This document shows, one piece after another, positions 44,701-52,437 of a stretch of DNA of 64,000 nt; the first letter of the stretch is position 1, and each line of letters begins with the position of its first letter. A program made the translations under genes and the position numbers. The notes below the pieces were generated by a model, which did not search any database, was not told the DNA's origin, and was given only the letters and a program-made list of their open reading frames with translations. The stretch is from positions 148,109 to 212,108 of the forward strand of contig ONMV01000004.1 of the NCBI GenBank assembly GCA_900319005.1. The letters are read 5' to 3'. The stretch is from an uncultured Bacteroidales bacterium (GTDB taxonomy: Bacteria > Bacteroidota > Bacteroidia > Bacteroidales > Paludibacteraceae).

Positions 44701-47700
44701 CAGGATGAGTTGAGTCCAATCTCTGTAGGCGATGTGATTCCTAATCCGGCTATCGCGCCGCTGGCGCTTAACTATAGCATCGCTTCTACGACAGAAGAAG
44801 GTGTGGTAGAAATGGAAGGAACGGTTTTGAAAGCGATGAAACCAGGTACGATTACCTTGCATGTGTCGAATGAAGGCGATGCGATGTGGAATCCTATTTC
44901 TGGCGATTACACCATCAAAGTGACCGACCTCAAAGTACAGCGTATAGATTGGGATCAGACCTTTACACGCTTGACGACCAGCGATGTGGACTTTGATCTG
45001 ACAGCTAGTGCTTATGAGTATATCAATGACGAGAAAGTCACTATTGATGCCCGTCCTGTAACTTATTCGAGCGACAACACAAGTGTCGTGACTGTTGTCG
45101 GAGGGAAGTTGCATGTCGTAGGTAAAGGAACTGCTAATTTAACAGCATCTGTAGCCGGTGTAGAAGGCGAATATGAGCCTGCTTCGATAACTCGAAAAGT
45201 AAATGTGCGTGTCCGCTCAACCGGATGTACACCTCACGCTTTGGAGAACGAGGCGTATAATATGAAGACGGCGATTACTGATGTTACAGGAACGGAGAAA
45301 GTCTATTCGTTAAAGGGAATAGAGCCTGCGGCATTGAGTTTCAAGGCATGGCGTGAGGCGATCTTGGGCTTCTCTGATGGAAATATTTTTGTGGCGCAAT
45401 CTACGGATAATGGTAGTCATTGGACGCAGTTGCAAGAGATCTCCCTTCCGGAGGGCGAGGTAAATGCGAAATCTTGTGGTCCCATCGCCTTAGACCGTGA
45501 GGCAACACATATCAAGTTGTATAAGAAAACCGGAGCTACAGGATGGCATAACTTCAAGGAGATAAATGTCACTAAGGCTAAATATTTGGAGCTTGAGGAT
45601 ACAAAGAACCGGACGGAGACGAATATCGACTTCCCGGCAGAAGAGACGCACATTGGTCAGACGTATATCAAGTCGGTTGTGGTGAACTACTCCAATATCT
45701 TTGATATGTTGTATGTCAACCATACGAACCCGAACTTCCGCATTACTCCGACGGAGATTGGTAACAAATGTGGTGAAGACGGTCGTGCGACGGTAACGAT
45801 TATTTATTATGCGAAAGAGCCGATAGACGAGAGCGATGAGATTATTGTTACAGACGAGCATGGTCTGATGGCAACCATCCATGTGCATGCTGAAGTGTCG
45901 AAGAGCGATCAGACGATTAGTTGGAATCCTGAGACGGAGTTGAAGACCACCGATGTAGTAACCTTTAATGCAACGGCTTCGTCCGGACAACCGGTTACTT
46001 ATTCGTTAGCAGAGGGCGATGAAGAAGTAGCTGAGTTAAGCGAGAACGGAGAGTTGACAATCAAGACTTCCGGAGAGATTCATGTAACGGCATCTCAAGA
46101 GGGAAGTGGATTGTATAATTCAGTCGCTTTGGAGCCTGTTACAATGCATATTAGCAAAGTAACTCCGTCTGTTTCCGTAAAGCCTGTAGCAAGCCCTGTT
46201 ACCTTGCCGGCTATATTGGGCGCTTCGAGTCTGAATACAGCATCGGCAGTTATGCTGAATGACAAAGGTGCTGCTGTAGCAGGTGAATATGCTTGGGAAG
46301 ACAATAGTTCCGTATTAAGCAACGGTACGCAAGACTACAATGTACGTTTCTCACCATCCAACACAGCTTGGTATAATAACGTAACCTTCCCAGTTGCCGT
46401 AACCGCAAGCAAGCGTGATCAAGTGATTACTTGGGACTTCTCCGATGAACAGACTCTGCTATGTAGCGCTATAGTGCCGCTGAATGCTGTGCTGACAGAT
46501 GGTTTCAATGATGAAGTGCTGGATAAGACGTTAAGTTATGTTTCCAACAACGATGCTTGCGCAGAGGTGATTGAAAACGAACTGGTGATCAAGACTCCGG
46601 GAACTATTGTTATCACAGTAAGCCGCGCAGAGGATGCAACCTATAATGCCGCTTCTATCACCAGAACGATCACGTTCGAGAAAGCCACTCCTGAGATTAC
46701 TGCGCTGCCTACGGCGAACTCCATCTATGAGCAACAATGGTTGCATGAGTCTGCGTTGCTGGATGGTGTGGCTCGTTCCGGCGAGCGTGAAGTAGTCGGC
46801 CATTTTGAATGGACAACCGAGGATTTCCAAGCGGTAACTATCGGAACTCAAGAATATGACGCGGTGTTCATTCCTGCCAATGAGGCATGCTACAATCGCG
46901 TATCGTGCAAAGTGCCGATGACGATTCTGCAAATCGAACGCGTGTTTGTGAACAATGCCGGAGACAACGATTGGAATAATCCCTCTAACTGGTCTAACGG
47001 CTTTGTGCCTCCTATTTCTAATGTGAGCGTGACTATCGCTGAGAATGTAGTAATTGACAGTGAGGTACATGTTGGCTCCTTGAAGATAGAGGAAGGAACT
47101 GAGGTCACTATTGCTGTAACAGGCCATCTGACCGTGGATGGATATCAAGAGACTTCCACGGGTAACTATGGTAACATGGTAGTTAAAGAAGGTGGTGAGT
47201 TAACCCTCAATGGAACCTTTAAGGTCAATGACTTCTCTATTGAGGCATCGCAGGGTCAAAGTGGTCAAGTGGATAATCCGCAGAACTTGGATATTCAAGG
47301 CGAGGCGTACATAGATATTAAGATTTCGGATAATGCTGTATTGGATGAGAATCAATGGTATGGATTTACCGTTCCGTTCCCAGTAGATGCTAACACCGGT
47401 GTAGAACGTATTCGACCCGATGGAACTATCGAAAGCGGCATTGTACGTGATTGGGATTATGCTATCGCAACATACAACAGCCAGCGTCGTGCCAGCGGCC
47501 TTTCCGGATGGAGAGAATTCTCGGGCATTATGACTCCGGGTGTGTTCTACTTCTTAGGTATTGATGGTCAATCGCGTATATATCGCTTCCATAAAACGGC
47601 AACAGGTGCGATGGTATCCAACGATGAGATGGAGTTGAATGCATACCCTGCTGATGATCCGGGTGACGCAAACTGGAATGCCGTTGGAAATCCGACTTTG

Positions 47701-48441
47701 CGTTATGCACACGCGTCTTGTCCGGTAGAGTTCGTGCAGGTTTATGACAATAACACAGGCGCTTATTCTGCTGTCAATATCAATGCTTCGACCTTTGTAG
47801 TGGGTCGACCGTTCTTCATCCAGACCGGAAATGGAACACTCTCCCTGACGGCAGCTGATGGATCACATGAGGCATATTACGCGCCACGTCGAAATCAGGA
47901 GAACAAGCAAAACCCGATAGAAGTAGTGCTTTCCGCGGAGAATGGCGAAGCCTGTGATAATGTGTTTATCCGCGCGAGCGAAGATGCTACTCAAGATTAT
48001 GTAATTGGTCGTGATTTGGTTAAGTTGGGTACAACAACGAAGAAAGCCCAGATGTGGGTAAATGCCTGCGGCAAGAAGTTGTGCGTTCGTGAGGAGGTTA
48101 TGCGAAATAATTCCGCAAACTATTCTTTGAACCTCTATGCTCCGCAAGATGGTGAATATAATTTGAATGTTGAGAATATTCCGGACGGAACAGAATTGTA
48201 CCTAACATACAAAGGTTTTGCTATCTGGAACTTGACGTACAGCCCGTACACTTTTGATTTGTCAAAGGGAAACACAGAGGGATATGGTCTCAAACTCCGT
48301 GTTAACAAGGTGGCAACGGGTATAGAGGATGTAGATGGTGGCGAGCAGAACGGAGTAAGAAAAGTTCTCATTGATAATACCATCTATATCGTAATGCCGG
48401 ATGGGGCATTGTATGACATAAATGGCAAAAAAGTGCAGTAA
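41779..48441 (+). CDS. Giant secreted adhesin-like protein (2220 aa) with Ig-like repeats and sorting tail
   Basis: 2220 residues. The signal anchor-like hydrophobic stretch is at about 44-65 ('AAILAVLLVFVGGWSSVAFA'), so the signal region is extended by about 40 residues. Many Ig-like repeats begin with a 'K-x-Q-T-I-x-W' motif ('KKNQTLIWQDEL', 'KSDQTISWNPET', 'KRDQVITWDFSD'). A jelly-roll domain at about 750-860 ('VPYQLSCNYTCSGG', 'YLKFFWSGNYAGYFKNIIV') is paralogous to the neighbour's N-terminal domain. A beta-helix-like region ('DWNNPSNWSNGFVPP', about 1725-1800) precedes the C-terminal domain. Tail: VLIDNTIYIVMPDGALYDIN and on. Probable surface adhesin. Confidence 0.83.
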   Translation: MERVKSCMPIFSTTRRSMSSVTVAEYPTNNQVISNLLLTIRPLRAAILAVLLVFVGGWSSVAFAAWSGSGQGTNVGGTWYVYDDSSEKSKTAGGAFSVYFDELTLAGPGATVSFQAKRTKLGTGNLVLRQYNEGWSDEWSDGLGTSYPSTYYSKGINYNSTKIQFYIPSGSLKKYYRNLKVTMAQYLENPSETSLDCGTNELGKASTNNSVTVAWCNVPAMGCQITDDADGVFSVEVSNNSEAGKYNTATFTVTCNHTKKAGDHTAKLVITDTYGNYNKTVNLSATTTKHPNKISWTADEATKKNWGESVEMSPTASNTDYTNYPIVLTSSNTSYATVSGHMVTFLAAGEGKTVTIYANQATSATYLAPTQVSKTFTIKQSQTIVWDETKVDPNIQINKSRDITGYAYGDPSGRAITYSSADPSKISVDGNTITANALGDVDIIATLAEDADYNEVTSSKTFTVKEKETIELYFDGVIIPADGTTINLKVGETSGYVTSKNATQVITYTSTNSGVAIYDATAHRIEAKGAGSADVTLAQEATDDYQAGSRKVTVNVSLNTTTISTTVSEKTMEVGDTYDPGLSTTNDEVSMNATSTDDAVAVYEDGVIKAKGAGSATITFSQAANYKWTGDTKSIAVTVNKKNPNLTVSGVPATAWNATIEPVITSANTDVNCPITITRISGVDRTARVDGSSIRVYDNNGQSATFRVSQSGNDMYLASSKEFTITAQKANKHVTFTMDETLYNALKGSSSGIQSWNGGIMVGDKTANISNAANYDDKYMVVGPFEGVPYQLSCNYTCSGGSTGKDWRIYESSDGSNWGEAIMSVSESGTLTNRNLDPSTRYLKFFWSGNYAGYFKNIIVTERRGIEVEDYDFGNSFEVGNPATDRAISLGWYSVPTTTVTSSNPGVFDVITETIDSRIDEFDPSTSITIRYHHKKVTEGDFDEATITLTSENGYTKTFKVKGKTIKKNQTLIWQDELSPISVGDVIPNPAIAPLALNYSIASTTEEGVVEMEGTVLKAMKPGTITLHVSNEGDAMWNPISGDYTIKVTDLKVQRIDWDQTFTRLTTSDVDFDLTASAYEYINDEKVTIDARPVTYSSDNTSVVTVVGGKLHVVGKGTANLTASVAGVEGEYEPASITRKVNVRVRSTGCTPHALENEAYNMKTAITDVTGTEKVYSLKGIEPAALSFKAWREAILGFSDGNIFVAQSTDNGSHWTQLQEISLPEGEVNAKSCGPIALDREATHIKLYKKTGATGWHNFKEINVTKAKYLELEDTKNRTETNIDFPAEETHIGQTYIKSVVVNYSNIFDMLYVNHTNPNFRITPTEIGNKCGEDGRATVTIIYYAKEPIDESDEIIVTDEHGLMATIHVHAEVSKSDQTISWNPETELKTTDVVTFNATASSGQPVTYSLAEGDEEVAELSENGELTIKTSGEIHVTASQEGSGLYNSVALEPVTMHISKVTPSVSVKPVASPVTLPAILGASSLNTASAVMLNDKGAAVAGEYAWEDNSSVLSNGTQDYNVRFSPSNTAWYNNVTFPVAVTASKRDQVITWDFSDEQTLLCSAIVPLNAVLTDGFNDEVLDKTLSYVSNNDACAEVIENELVIKTPGTIVITVSRAEDATYNAASITRTITFEKATPEITALPTANSIYEQQWLHESALLDGVARSGEREVVGHFEWTTEDFQAVTIGTQEYDAVFIPANEACYNRVSCKVPMTILQIERVFVNNAGDNDWNNPSNWSNGFVPPISNVSVTIAENVVIDSEVHVGSLKIEEGTEVTIAVTGHLTVDGYQETSTGNYGNMVVKEGGELTLNGTFKVNDFSIEASQGQSGQVDNPQNLDIQGEAYIDIKISDNAVLDENQWYGFTVPFPVDANTGVERIRPDGTIESGIVRDWDYAIATYNSQRRASGLSGWREFSGIMTPGVFYFLGIDGQSRIYRFHKTATGAMVSNDEMELNAYPADDPGDANWNAVGNPTLRYAHASCPVEFVQVYDNNTGAYSAVNINASTFVVGRPFFIQTGNGTLSLTAADGSHEAYYAPRRNQENKQNPIEVVLSAENGEACDNVFIRASEDATQDYVIGRDLVKLGTTTKKAQMWVNACGKKLCVREEVMRNNSANYSLNLYAPQDGEYNLNVENIPDGTELYLTYKGFAIWNLTYSPYTFDLSKGNTEGYGLKLRVNKVATGIEDVDGGEQNGVRKVLIDNTIYIVMPDGALYDINGKKVQ

Positions 48442-48443
48442 CT

Positions 48444-48475
48444 CTTGCGTATATCAAAAAAATGTAGTACCTTTG
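48444..48475 (+). promoter_or_regulatory. Promoter of the 45-aa peptide gene
   Basis: CTTG (48444-48447), 20 bp, TACCTTTG (48468-48475). It begins two bases after the adhesin stop codon, so the small gene is an independent unit. Confidence 0.7.
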
Positions 48476-48490
48476 CAGCCGATTTTGAAA

Positions 48491-48628
48491 ATGATGAAAA
48501 AGAAAGAATACATATTGCCGATGTCAGAGATAACGATTCTATCTCCAAAATATATAATTATGGGGAAGAATTTTGATTATAGCGGAGCTCTTAATCCCGC
48601 TCCTGAACGTCGGGAGAAGGCGTTCTAA
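48491..48628 (+). CDS. 45-aa peptide of unknown function
   Basis: Starts with ATG ATG at 48491; no signal peptide. Sequence 'MMKKKEYILPMSEITILSPK' then 'IIMGKNFDYSGALNPAPERREKAF'. The 'MKKxYI-P-xxEIxxL' opening recalls abundant short Bacteroidales proteins of unknown role, some of which look like precursor peptides. It has its own promoter, which fits the start 15 nt downstream of the -7 box, and a strong terminator about 80 bp after the stop. A PqqD/peptidase pair lies 11 kb upstream; any link is inference. Confidence 0.6.
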   Translation: MMKKKEYILPMSEITILSPKYIIMGKNFDYSGALNPAPERREKAF

Positions 48629-48707
48629 AGGGAGATAGAGGTCTTAAACGGTACAGTGATGTCCGTAAAGGTAACGACATGCTAACGTAAATGACCGCTA
48701 AAATACA

Positions 48708-48743
48708 AGTAAACGACAACTGATGAAGTTGTCGTTTACTTTG
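48708..48743. terminator. Strong bidirectional terminator
   Basis: agtaaacgacaac (48708-48720) pairs perfectly with gttgtcgtttact (48728-48740) around a 7-nt loop. Lies between the convergent 45-aa peptide gene and the DUF4861 gene. Confidence 0.9.
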
Positions 48744-48758
48744 TTTAGAGGAAACGAA

Positions 48759-50015
48759 TTATCTCAGGTTCTTCGCCCATTTGCGGAGATAGGCGAACCA
48801 GTCCTCGACTGTTGTTGCTACGGGGTGGTTTTCTTTCGTTGCACCGACCACTGTCAGGAAGAAGTGACAGTGGTTGTTTGCGGCTTCGCCTGTTTGAGGG
48901 TTTGACGGACGATGTCCGTTAGTTTGAGGGGCTAATTTTAAGAGGCAGAGGTTGTTGCTCTTGTCGTGGACGAGGGAACCGGCATATTGTTTGGGGATAA
49001 AGACGGCGAGACCGACGGTCTCTTTGGCATATTTGGCGGAGTCGTTCACAGGCCAATCACGACCAAATGACGCCAAAAGGACACCATTTGGTAATTGACA
49101 ATTGATAATTGACAATTGAGAATTATTTCCAAGTCCTATGGTACCATCGGGTAAAACTATGGTGTCTGTAGGCCAGCCGCCCTTTGCAGGGATGGTCTGG
49201 ACTCCTGTACAGAGACCCTCAACGGGTTCGGAGAGGAAGACATCGCAACGCATATCCCGATGTCCCGCTTGCATGGTGTATTGGACGGTGAGGTTTACTA
49301 GTTGAGAGTTTAAAGTTGAGAGTTGAGAGAAGTCGTTTAGTTGAGAGTTATTAAGTGGTACTTGCCAGCCTTTGACGGCGACCTCTATCGTGGCACTATT
49401 CTTCGTTTGTTTAACAATGCGCTGAGAACGAGAGGCAACTTTGTCAAAGTGGCAAAGTTTGCCTGTTTGGGCATTCTGCCCTGTTTGAAGGTTTGCGGCT
49501 TCGCCTGTTTGAAGCGTTTGCCAGTACTTGACAGAACCGACACCGACGGTACCGGAGACACGGAGAATATCATCGCCATATCCGGCAGCTAAGAGGCTGT
49601 CGTTGGGGTACCAGTGACTTTGAGCGAGTTCGAGTTGCGGTTTGCGTTTACAATAGGGATCGATAGTTTGTTTCTTATCGAAATAGATGCGGTATGCCAT
49701 CAGTTCGGACTCCACCGCTACGCCGTGGTGGTGGAGGGAGTGGTAAGTGTCCGGTAAAGATGATTGGTTATTGGTTATTGGTGATAGTTGTTCTGTCCAC
49801 TCGGTGATGGGGTAGCAATGACGCATTTTTTTGCCCTCATAGAGGACGGCATAGCCCTCTCTGGTCGAATCGGAAGGTGTTCCGATTCGCCAGAAAGAGG
49901 TGGTTACCCTCGGGCTGCAGCCCGTGAGCAAGAGTAATGGTAGCGAGATCACGAGATCACGTGACCACGAGACCACGACCGATTTTATATGATTAGTTAA
50001 TCTTGACATTCTCAA
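48759..50015 (-). CDS. DUF4861-family lipoprotein, riddled with mini-repeat-encoded inserts
   Basis: 418 residues. Lipobox 'LLLTGC' after a hydrophobic stretch (about 22-33). Family blocks: 'ESELMAYRIYFDKKQTIDPYCKRKPQLELAQSHWY', 'GYGDDILRVSGTVGVGSVKYW' and 'DWFAYLRKWAKNLR' at the end. DUF4861 proteins occur in pectin-degradation loci, and a GH28 gene overlaps here by 23 bp. At least five low-complexity stretches look inserted: SPITNNQSS, LQTGEAANLQTGQNAQTG, NNSQLNDFSQLSTLNSQL, NNSQLSIINCQLPN and PQTGEAANN. Their DNA matches the mini-repeats of nearby gaps, and the 22-bp unit encoding QTGEAAN occurs twice (48876-48897 and 49491-49512). Confidence 0.8.
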   Translation of the reverse strand: MRMSRLTNHIKSVVVSWSRDLVISLPLLLLTGCSPRVTTSFWRIGTPSDSTREGYAVLYEGKKMRHCYPITEWTEQLSPITNNQSSLPDTYHSLHHHGVAVESELMAYRIYFDKKQTIDPYCKRKPQLELAQSHWYPNDSLLAAGYGDDILRVSGTVGVGSVKYWQTLQTGEAANLQTGQNAQTGKLCHFDKVASRSQRIVKQTKNSATIEVAVKGWQVPLNNSQLNDFSQLSTLNSQLVNLTVQYTMQAGHRDMRCDVFLSEPVEGLCTGVQTIPAKGGWPTDTIVLPDGTIGLGNNSQLSIINCQLPNGVLLASFGRDWPVNDSAKYAKETVGLAVFIPKQYAGSLVHDKSNNLCLLKLAPQTNGHRPSNPQTGEAANNHCHFFLTVVGATKENHPVATTVEDWFAYLRKWAKNLR

Positions 50016-51493
50016 CGGTCGGAGCGAGAGAGAAAGCTTCGCCTTTCTCTGCTTGGATATTCACATTATCAATGATGAGACCGTTGGTTTGGCGGAAGAG
50101 AGCTCCTTCGGTAGCAGACATAGTGACGTTACGAAGGGTCACATTCTGAATCTTCATTTCCGGCAGACCGTTGAAATAGATAGCACGTTTGATATTTGCT
50201 CCCTTGACGTTCTCAATGACGATGTTCTTGAATGCCGGCGTCTCTTCGCTGGCTTCCGGAGCCTCGGCGTTCATACGAGCCGCGAGTTCTTCCTCGGTCT
50301 CTTCACCAGCGCCTTTACCGCCGTAGAAGAGGTCAAAGAGGAGACCCTCATTGGGGATATTGACCATGTTCACGCCGTTGATGTAGATATTCTCTACTAC
50401 ACCACCACGACCGCGGGTGGATTTGAAACGCAGACCTACATCGGTACCGATATAGAGGTTGTTGCGAACCTCGACATTCTTGATGCCGCCGGACATTTCC
50501 GAACCGCAGACGAAACCTCCGTGTCCGTGATAAACGACGCAGTCATCGACGACTACGTTCTCCGTCGGGATTCCGCGGTCACGACCGGGTTTGTCTTTAC
50601 CGGACTTCATACAGATCGCATCGTCACCGACGTCGAAGGAACAACGGCTGATCACTACGTTCTTGCAGGACTCGACATCTACACCGTCTCCGTTCTGGCT
50701 GTACCACGGGTTGCGGACGTTGAGATCGCGCAGGATGAGGTTCTCGCAGCACATCGGGTGGAGGTTCCATGCCGGGCTGTTCTCGAAGGTCACGCCTTCA
50801 AGGAGGATATTCTTACATCCTACGAAATGGAGCATTACCGGACGGAGGAAAGACTTAACGACCTGCCAGAGGCTGTCATCGGTGATAACGGGCACGTTCT
50901 GATCAACGCAATAACTCTGCGCCAGCAGCGAAGCGCTATCCGGATACCAGATGTCGTTGGCTACGATACCTCCTTTCTCCTTGAGGTGTTTCTTCCATTG
51001 ACCCGGAGCCATCTTGGATTTCTTGAGCGGTCTCCACCAATCGCCGTTACCATTGAACGTACCATAACCGGTGATAGCGATACTTGGTCGGGATGCCCTC
51101 AAACCACTCGTCGTAGATCTCATAAAGATCGAGGTCGTGGCTGAACATGATGAACGAGTTCTTCTCCGTGTAGAGACGTACGTTCGATTGGAGAGTGATA
51201 GGACCGGTTGTGTATATACCTTCAGGAATGATGACCGTACCGCCTCCTGCAGCTGAACACTCATCGATAGCTTTCTGGAAAGCTTCTGTGGACAACGCTA
51301 CGCCCGTTTTATCAGCTCCATAACTCAGCACATTGTATGTGCGGCTCGGGAAAGAGGGGAGTTTGACTTTCGGCATAGCAAAAGAAGCACCTTTGGTCAG
51401 AAGGTCAATCTCGCGTTGAGAGGTGGTTTGATACTCAGGCGAACAAGCGCCCATGACGGCTGCAATAAGCAGCAAAGGGAGAAGTTTTCTCAT
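49993..51493 (-). pseudogene. GH28 polygalacturonase-like enzyme, frame broken once
   Basis: Part 1 (51493 to about 51085): lipobox 'AAVMGAC', then 'YNVLSYGADKTGVALSTEAFQKAI' and 'GGGTVIIPEGIYTTGPI'. Part 2 (about 51083 to 49993, other frame): 'GTFNGNGDWWRP', catalytic 'NGDGVDVES', 'DDAICMKSG', 'HGHGGFVCG' and 'LRFKSTRGRGG', all as in GH28. About 13 residues expected between 'EGIPTK' and 'SIAITGYGTF' are missing and the frame shifts there; the joint carries agtatcgc, which fits both sides. As written, it cannot give a full enzyme. It would hydrolyse pectin backbones. Real deletion or assembly error are both possible. Confidence 0.85.
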
Positions 51494-51515
51494 GACGTAT
51501 TAAATTATTAATTAT

Positions 51516-51627
51516 TATTGACGATTTACGGATTTACGATGTACGATTTATTGACGATTTAAATTTATTGACGATTTAAATTTATTGACGATTTACGGAT
51601 TTACGATGTACGATTTATTGACGATTT
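51516..51627. repeat. Mini-repeat block with a 45-bp perfect direct repeat
   Basis: 51516-51560 and 51583-51627 are identical (45 bp) and are separated by two copies of attgacgatttaaattt. The second copy runs into truA, so its last codons (RNRQ and stop) are written in repeat. Confidence 0.85.
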
Positions 51628-52373
51628 CTCGTGATTACGATATTGGCCGGGTATTTGATGTCAACTAGTGACAGCCCCTCAGCCGGAGCGGAATGTCCGG
51701 CATGTTTGCGGTCATGTGCAGCAATGATTTCGCCGAATTGGTCTTCCGTTATCTTGTGTCTCCCCACCTCAAAGAGGGTACCTACTATGGCGCGTACCAT
51801 ATTTCGCAGAAACCGGTTAGCCGTGATGACGAAATATGCCTCCGTCTCGTTCTCTTGTACCCACCGCGCTTCTCTGACATCGCAGATCATGGTCTTCGCG
51901 TCCGTGTGTGCGCGGCAGAAGGAAGAGAAGTCCTGTTGACCAAGCAACCATTGTGCCGCGTTGTTCATCGCCTCGAAATCCAGTCCCGACGCTACGCGTG
52001 TATGTGTGATATATAGGAAAGGATCCTTGCGCGTGGTAATACGGTAGCGATAAGTGCGTGCCGTAGCATCGAAACGCGCGTGCGCACATTCTTTCACAGG
52101 GTAGAGATCGCTGATGGCAATCGTCGGCGGCAACAGGTTGTTCAGCCGTCCGGTGAGGTTATCAGGCAATTCTTTGTACCAATCGAAATGCGCTACCATC
52201 TTCTCTGCATGCACCCCTGCGTCCGTTCTGCCGGCGAACGTCAGCGGTACCGCTTCGCGCAGGATAGTAGCGAAAGCCGCTTCTATCTCTGACTGTACCG
52301 TGTTTCCGTTCGGCTGCGTCTGCGAACCGTGGAAATCCGTTCCGTTATATGAGAAGACTATAAAATAACGCAT
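51615..52373 (-). CDS. truA: tRNA pseudouridine(38-40) synthase
   Basis: 252 residues. Catalytic Asp51 in 'GRTDAGVHA', plus 'ARFDATARTYRYRI' and 'FLRNMVRAIVGTLFEVG', all TruA hallmarks. Isomerises U38-U40 in the anticodon arm. Both flanking gaps are mini-repeat blocks. Confidence 0.96.
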   Translation of the reverse strand: MRYFIVFSYNGTDFHGSQTQPNGNTVQSEIEAAFATILREAVPLTFAGRTDAGVHAEKMVAHFDWYKELPDNLTGRLNNLLPPTIAISDLYPVKECAHARFDATARTYRYRITTRKDPFLYITHTRVASGLDFEAMNNAAQWLLGQQDFSSFCRAHTDAKTMICDVREARWVQENETEAYFVITANRFLRNMVRAIVGTLFEVGRHKITEDQFGEIIAAHDRKHAGHSAPAEGLSLVDIKYPANIVITRNRQ

Positions 52374-52437
52374 TTTAATTGACGATTGGACGATTTACGA
52401 GGTAAGATTTATTGACGACTTAACGTTTTGACGATTT
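52374..52437. repeat. Mini-repeat block between truA and a flippase gene
   Basis: Variants of attgacgatttacgagg and ttgacgacttaacg. It overlaps the last nine or so codons of the flippase gene ending at 52409. Confidence 0.65.

Noticed and set aside
50053-51144. Plus-strand open frame (363 codons)
   Set aside because: Antisense to GH28, whose catalytic motifs are clear on the other strand.
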